A stretch of DNA of 26,050 bases from G963692885 sp964657395. GTDB lineage: Bacteria; Acidobacteriota; Terriglobia; Terriglobales; Acidobacteriaceae. Positions 21,910 to 26,050 of this stretch are shown piece after piece. Every line of letters starts with the position of its first letter. Positions within the stretch are counted from its first letter, which is position 1. The DNA is taken from positions 1 through 26,050 of the forward strand of contig CAZZUX010000050.1 in NCBI GenBank assembly GCA_964657395.1, written 5' to 3'. The notes below the pieces were generated by a model, which had not been told where the DNA came from, did no database searches, and saw only the letters and a list, made by a program, of their open reading frames with translations. The position numbers and the translations under genes were made by a program.

Positions 21910-23658
21910 ATGAAGCTTCAAGCCTTCATTCTCCTTTTACTACTTGCTTCTTCCCGGCTTTACGCTCAGACCTCGCGGCCTCCGGATATGATCCTCGCGC
22001 ACGGAAAAATCATTACCGTGAACTCTGCCGATTCCATCGCCGAAGCCGTCGCCATTCATGATGGAAAGATAATGCAGGTCGGCTCGGATCTGGAAGTTCT
22101 AAAGCTCGCCGGTGCATCTACACGGGTCATCGACCTGCATGGCCGCACAGCCACTCCGGGCCTCATCGATGCTCATGGTCACTTCGCAGATGGCGGCACC
22201 AGCGAGCTCTATAACGTCAATCTCAGCCAGGTAAGGAGTATCTCCGAAGTTCGCACGCTGGTTCAGGCAAAAATAAAGACAGTCAAGCCGGGGGATTGGC
22301 TTACCGGCGATGGCTGGGACGAAGGCAAGTTGAAGGAATTGCGCTATATCTACGCTTCAGATCTCGATGACATCTCGCCCCACAATCCCGTCTGGCTGGT
22401 TCATACAACCGGTCATTATGGCGTTGCCAATACCGCAGCTCTGCGTCTCGCACACATTACAGCGACTACCGCCAACCCTCCTGCCGGCACCATCGATCGC
22501 GATACAAACGGCGCTCTCACCGGCGTTCTGAAAGAAGCTGCCATGGATGCTGTCGCCTCTCTCGATCCACCTACAACATTGGATCAGGAGAAGAAGGGCG
22601 TCCTCGAAGCACAGGCCCAGCTGCATCGCGAAGGCATGACTGCAGTCAAGGATGCCGACATCCATCAACAGGTCTGGGACGCCTATGCGTCACTCCTAAG
22701 AGAAGGAAAACTAAACGAGCATGTCTGCGTGCTATGGCATGCAGGCGTGACCATGGACTCTGCCGCTGCCACGCTGAAGACCTTGCAGTCACTACCGAAA
22801 GCCCCACAATCTCTGGGCAATGGCAGGCTGCTTTCCTGCGGAGCTAAGCTTTACATGGATGGAAGCGGCGGCGCGCGAACCGCTTGGCTCTATCAGGACT
22901 GGAACAAAAATCTAACACAAGTTGATTCTGGCAATCACGGCTATCCAGCCACAAATCCAGACATCTACCGGAAGGAAGTTCTGCTCTTCCACAATGCCGG
23001 CTACAACGTCGGAACGCATGCAATTGGTGATCGTGCGATCGATTGGGTAGTCGACACCTATGCGCTTGCTCTTGCGCAAAAGCCGACAAATGGCCTGCGG
23101 CACAGCGTGATCCACGCCAACATTCCCACGGATCACGCAATTGCTGCCATGGCCGAGATGCAATCACGATACGACGCCGGCTACCCCGAATCGCAGGCGC
23201 CCTTCGCATGGTGGATCGGTGATACCTACGCCGGGAACTTTGGGCCACAGCGTTCTCTGCGCCTCAATCCTTTTTCTACCTATCTTCATCAGCACGTACT
23301 ATGGGCGGGTGGATCCGACTACCTCGTCACTCCGCTCCCGGCGCGTTACGGCATCTGGGCCTCTGTTGCTCGGCAGCCGCTGCAAGGTATCTACGGCCAC
23401 AATCCGTTCGGAGGTAAAGAGTCTGTCGACGTCCACACTGCTCTGCGCTCCTACACAGCGTGGGCGGCGCGCCAGTTGTTCATTGAGCAGCGCACCGGTT
23501 CTATTGAAGCAGGGAAGGATGCCGACATCGCCGTGTGGAATGAAGATATGTACAGCATTCCAACTGAAAAACTGAAAGATCTGCACTGCGCTATGACGCT
23601 GTTCCAGGGACACATCGTGTTTTCCTCCGGAGCGATTACGGCACCCACAGGACGCTGA
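21910..23658 (+). CDS. Secreted YtcJ-like metal-dependent amidohydrolase
   Basis: The protein has 582 residues with a signal peptide (MKLQAFILLLLLASSRLYAQ), unusual for this mostly cytoplasmic family. It has the Amidohydro_3 (PF07969) layout: an N-terminal composite beta domain (MILAHGKIITVNSADSIAEAVAIHDGKIMQVG), the metal pair DAHGHF (His89, His91), KLYMDGSGGARTAWL (compare K-ADGS-GSRTA of YtcJ), THAIGDRAIDWVVD with His370, the VIHANI segment, GGSDYLVTPLPA with Asp470, and the C-terminal IEAGKDADIAVWNEDM. Relatives hydrolyse N-substituted formamides and other amides; the substrate here is unknown. In this setting an extracellular amino-sugar deacetylase is one idea. An ATG at 21886 is an alternative start; neither has a strong ribosome-binding site. 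It lies after a terminator, so it may have its own promoter. Confidence 0.88.
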   Translation: MKLQAFILLLLLASSRLYAQTSRPPDMILAHGKIITVNSADSIAEAVAIHDGKIMQVGSDLEVLKLAGASTRVIDLHGRTATPGLIDAHGHFADGGTSELYNVNLSQVRSISEVRTLVQAKIKTVKPGDWLTGDGWDEGKLKELRYIYASDLDDISPHNPVWLVHTTGHYGVANTAALRLAHITATTANPPAGTIDRDTNGALTGVLKEAAMDAVASLDPPTTLDQEKKGVLEAQAQLHREGMTAVKDADIHQQVWDAYASLLREGKLNEHVCVLWHAGVTMDSAAATLKTLQSLPKAPQSLGNGRLLSCGAKLYMDGSGGARTAWLYQDWNKNLTQVDSGNHGYPATNPDIYRKEVLLFHNAGYNVGTHAIGDRAIDWVVDTYALALAQKPTNGLRHSVIHANIPTDHAIAAMAEMQSRYDAGYPESQAPFAWWIGDTYAGNFGPQRSLRLNPFSTYLHQHVLWAGGSDYLVTPLPARYGIWASVARQPLQGIYGHNPFGGKESVDVHTALRSYTAWAARQLFIEQRTGSIEAGKDADIAVWNEDMYSIPTEKLKDLHCAMTLFQGHIVFSSGAITAPTGR

Positions 23659-23665
23659 CCATCAA

Positions 23666-24577
23666 CTAAGGCTGCCCCGGTGTCGACTTGGTTCCACTCA
23701 GCGCGGCAACGCGATCCGATTCTTTCCTGGCGAGCTCGGCTTTGCCTTCTTTTCTGTAAACTCTTGCAAGCTCGAAATGGATCGCTGCCTTGTCCGGAGC
23801 CAGCGACGACGCTTTCATAAAGGCATCCTCTGCCTTCTGCAACTCGCCCGTCTGGAAATAAATTCTCCCCAACTGCTCACTGATTTTCGGGTCACGTGGA
23901 GCGACATGATCAGCCGCAAGCGCCAGCGTCAACGCTTCAGCGAACTGCTGCCGATCTGTCAACACGATCGCCAGGTTCAGCATCGGCTGCTCGCTCGGGT
24001 TCGATGAATCCTTCTGCCACGTCAGCGCGTTCCTGTACGCAGTGACTGCCTCATCTGTTCGGTTCAACCCCTCCAGTGTCAATCCAAGATTGTTCTCGGC
24101 CTTCACATTGCGAGGCTCAAAACTCAAGGCCTTCTGAAAACAGGTCAGAGCTTCCGTGAAACGATTCTCCGTGTACTTGATCCGTCCAAGCTGATACCAG
24201 GCCTCCGTCGAGTCCGGCTGTTCTGTCACAGAACGGGACATCCACTTGTCTGCATCGGTGTAGTCATTGAGCAGCACGTAATCGAGAGCGACGGTCTGCA
24301 GATCCTTCGCCGTTGGAGCCCGCAACTTCGCGGCCCGCGTATACTCGGCAAGCGAATCCTTCGCCTTGTCTTCACGAAACAATGTGTAGGCCAGCAAATA
24401 GCGCGCATCCGCCGCGTCCGCTTGCGTTTTAAGGTAAGTTCGCAAACGCTGTTCGCGCTCTGCCAGATCTGTCCGGGCGGTTGATCCGTCAGATGCGCTC
24501 GGCGCAACCTGTGCGGCGGCCGTTCTCAGCGCAGCAGTAAGTGCCAGCAGCAAAAGGATATGGAGAATGACTCTCAT
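23666..24577 (-). CDS. Secreted tetratricopeptide-repeat protein
   Basis: A 303-residue protein from ATG 24577 (a GTG two codons upstream is also possible) with a signal peptide (MRVILHILLLLALTAALRTAAAQ). The remainder is a stack of about six TPR units in helix pairs, for example AWYQLGRIKYTENRFTEALTCFQKALSFEP, NVKAENNLGLTLEGLNRTDEAVTAYRNAL, ISEQLGRIYFQTGELQKAEDAFMKASSLAP and AIHFELARVYRKEGKAELARKES. TPR arrays mediate protein-protein contacts; a periplasmic one may act as an assembly scaffold. No catalytic domain is present. It ends seven bases from the convergent amidohydrolase stop and diverges from the GH36 gene with a gap of about 42 bases. Confidence 0.85.
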   Translation of the reverse strand: MRVILHILLLLALTAALRTAAAQVAPSASDGSTARTDLAEREQRLRTYLKTQADAADARYLLAYTLFREDKAKDSLAEYTRAAKLRAPTAKDLQTVALDYVLLNDYTDADKWMSRSVTEQPDSTEAWYQLGRIKYTENRFTEALTCFQKALSFEPRNVKAENNLGLTLEGLNRTDEAVTAYRNALTWQKDSSNPSEQPMLNLAIVLTDRQQFAEALTLALAADHVAPRDPKISEQLGRIYFQTGELQKAEDAFMKASSLAPDKAAIHFELARVYRKEGKAELARKESDRVAALSGTKSTPGQP

Positions 24578-24619
24578 CTTCACTCATGATCACTTTACTA
24601 GCCTATAGTCGTTAAAAGG

Positions 24620-26050
24620 ATGGCGTCTCGACACCTGAGCATTCACACTACTGAACAATCTGGGTTGAAGTGGAGGCTGGCCTTCATCGCCGTTTGCCCT
24701 CTTGTCTTTCTTGCCGGCATGCACGCAGCCACCAGGGCGAAACTCACACTGCACACTGCAGATACAGCCATCACTATCGTGGCAGACCCGCATGCCCCTC
24801 ACCTCGCAACACTCTGCTCCGGTCAGGGAAACTGCTGGCAATCCCTTGCTGATGAACCCCTCATCAAATCCGCAACGATCGCTGATCAAGCGCAGCCGTT
24901 GCGCTGGAACTGGAATCCGGACGCCAGCAGCGCAGATGAAGCGATTGTTCGTATTGTTTATGATGTGGTACCTTCCAGCCACGTACACCTGCGCCTGACA
25001 TCCGAGTGGCGCACCCGCGGCGAAGCGGGGCAACCCGGCCCGATCGAACACACGATCCGCATTCAGAACACTAGCGATCAGGATGTCTATCTGCCGCTAC
25101 AGGACAGCCTTCAGACTACCTGGAGCGTCCCATCAAAGCTGGTCCTGCATCATTTCTGGATCGAGAAAGGCGCGGGCGGACCATCCGGCGAAGGCATTCA
25201 TCTTAAACGTATCAGTAACAACTACGATTGGACGGGGGCTGCAAGTACCTATGCTCATCCGCCACCTGGCATGCAGCGTGAGATGATCCCCTACGTACTC
25301 ATTGGCCAACCCGGCAAGCAGGGAAGCGGCTTCTACCTTGGAATTGAATTCAGCGGACGCACCCGCATCCACCTGGCTCGTCATCAGCAATCGCTGCACT
25401 TGACCGCCGGTCTCAATCCCGAGCCCGGTCCATATCTCACGCATCTTGCGCCCGGCGAGATATTCGAGACACCTACCATCTTTCTCGGCACTTTCCATGA
25501 CGGCACAGATGGGTCAGCAAACACACTGCATCACTGGATTCGCACCACCCTAAACAATCCCGCCACTTTGCACGATCCTCAGTATCCACTGGTCGTGAAT
25601 AACAGTTGGGGCAGCGGCATGGCCATCACTGCGGATCAGGCCCGCCGTATGATCCGCGACTCAGCCGAACTCGGCTTCGAAATGTTTCACCTGGACGCAG
25701 GCTGGTTCCGCGGGGTCGGCGACTGGCTGCCGGACCCTGCTAAGTTTCCGGATGGCCTCTCACCCATCGCTGACTACGCGCACGATCACGGCCTCAGGTT
25801 CGGCTTGTGGATGGATTGGGCCTTGGCCGCGCGCGAGCAGAACGCCGCGCTCTACGTCGAAAATCCTAACGTCCGTCCATGGCTTACCACGGATCCACCA
25901 GCAGGCTGGAAACCTGAAGAAATCTTCAAAGGCAGCACCATGGACATCGGTGTTCCCGCCGTGCACGCCTGGGCTGATGCCGAGCTCGACCGCGTTGTTC
26001 ACGACTACCATCTCGATATGCTGGAGCACGATGGCTACGTTGTCGCGCAG
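24620..26050 (+). CDS. GH36 alpha-galactosidase-type glycoside hydrolase (3' end missing)
   Basis: The first 477 codons of a gene that continues past the window. It begins MASRHLSIHTTEQ, with a signal or membrane anchor at about residues 16-40 (KWRLAFIAVCPLVFLAGMHAA). An N-terminal beta-sandwich (about 40-310) is followed by a TIM barrel with GH36/clan GH-D motifs: NSWGSGM (from Asn328), HLDAGWF (Asp359), GDWLPDPAKFPDGLSPIADYAHDHGLRFGLWMDW, and LDMLEHDGY, where Asp471 is the likely catalytic nucleophile, seven residues before the edge. The acid/base Asp lies outside. GH36 enzymes release alpha-linked galactose or, in some members, alpha-GalNAc; the latter would feed the AgaS pathway. The frame is closed by a TAG 19 bases upstream of the ATG, which has only a very close AAAAGG. 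Confidence 0.88.
   Translation, partial: MASRHLSIHTTEQSGLKWRLAFIAVCPLVFLAGMHAATRAKLTLHTADTAITIVADPHAPHLATLCSGQGNCWQSLADEPLIKSATIADQAQPLRWNWNPDASSADEAIVRIVYDVVPSSHVHLRLTSEWRTRGEAGQPGPIEHTIRIQNTSDQDVYLPLQDSLQTTWSVPSKLVLHHFWIEKGAGGPSGEGIHLKRISNNYDWTGAASTYAHPPPGMQREMIPYVLIGQPGKQGSGFYLGIEFSGRTRIHLARHQQSLHLTAGLNPEPGPYLTHLAPGEIFETPTIFLGTFHDGTDGSANTLHHWIRTTLNNPATLHDPQYPLVVNNSWGSGMAITADQARRMIRDSAELGFEMFHLDAGWFRGVGDWLPDPAKFPDGLSPIADYAHDHGLRFGLWMDWALAAREQNAALYVENPNVRPWLTTDPPAGWKPEEIFKGSTMDIGVPAVHAWADAELDRVVHDYHLDMLEHDGYVVAQ

Noticed and set aside
1..26050. CRISPR arrays, tRNA or rRNA genes, transposases, integrases, phage genes or toxin-antitoxin pairs.
   Set aside because: No regularly spaced repeats, no transposase or recombinase motifs and no recognisable RNA gene were seen; the window reads as ordinary chromosomal metabolic sequence.

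Overview
This window most likely comes from a free-living Gram-negative member of the Acidobacteriota (Terriglobales/Acidobacteriaceae type). The support is indirect: a very long Oar-like TonB-dependent receptor with an N-terminal carboxypeptidase-regulatory domain, several secreted families common in that phylum (DUF6152, DUF6644, a WNG-S-x-x-W-DTLVI family), a Tat-exported lactonase, and periplasmic binding and glycoside-hydrolase proteins with plain Sec signals. I see no phage, insertion sequence, CRISPR, tRNA or rRNA.

Layout. (1) 1-3376: the 5' part of a sigma-54 activator (minus strand) diverges from a large membrane protein with HD-GYP, GAF and GGDEF domains (c-di-GMP turnover). (2) 3432-7625: a compact peptide-type ABC importer operon (permease, permease, binding protein, ATPase). 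Every junction is a 4-base ATGA overlap, and only one ATPase is present. (3) 7546-9838: a secreted TIM-barrel-like protein (minus) diverges from two tandem half-size EamA transporters (plus); an 18-base perfect palindrome lies between them. (4) 9863-11643 (minus): a DUF6644 membrane protein followed by a Tat-exported lactonase. (5) 11838-16678 (plus): two related secreted proteins, a DUF6152 protein, a degenerate OmpA-like protein, a PfkB sugar kinase and a LacI-family repressor, closely packed. (6) 17036-23658 (plus): an AgaS-type SIS isomerase/deaminase, the TonB-dependent receptor and a secreted YtcJ-like amidohydrolase. (7) 23666-26050: a secreted TPR protein (minus) diverges from a GH36 alpha-galactosidase-type hydrolase cut by the window edge.

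How it may work together. Two sites match the LacI-family consensus TGnAAnCGnTTnCA exactly: one in the divergent promoter region before block 5 (11723-11736), one before agaS (16732-16745). With the lacI gene between them, blocks 4, 5 and 6 look like one regulon. AgaS plus a PfkB kinase, a TonB receptor, a GH36 enzyme and a secreted amidohydrolase suggest scavenging of an amino sugar such as alpha-linked galactosamine/GalNAc. The substrate is inferred. The role of the envelope genes (DUF6644, lactonase, paralogue pair, DUF6152, OmpA-like) in that regulon is unknown and is the part most likely to be new.
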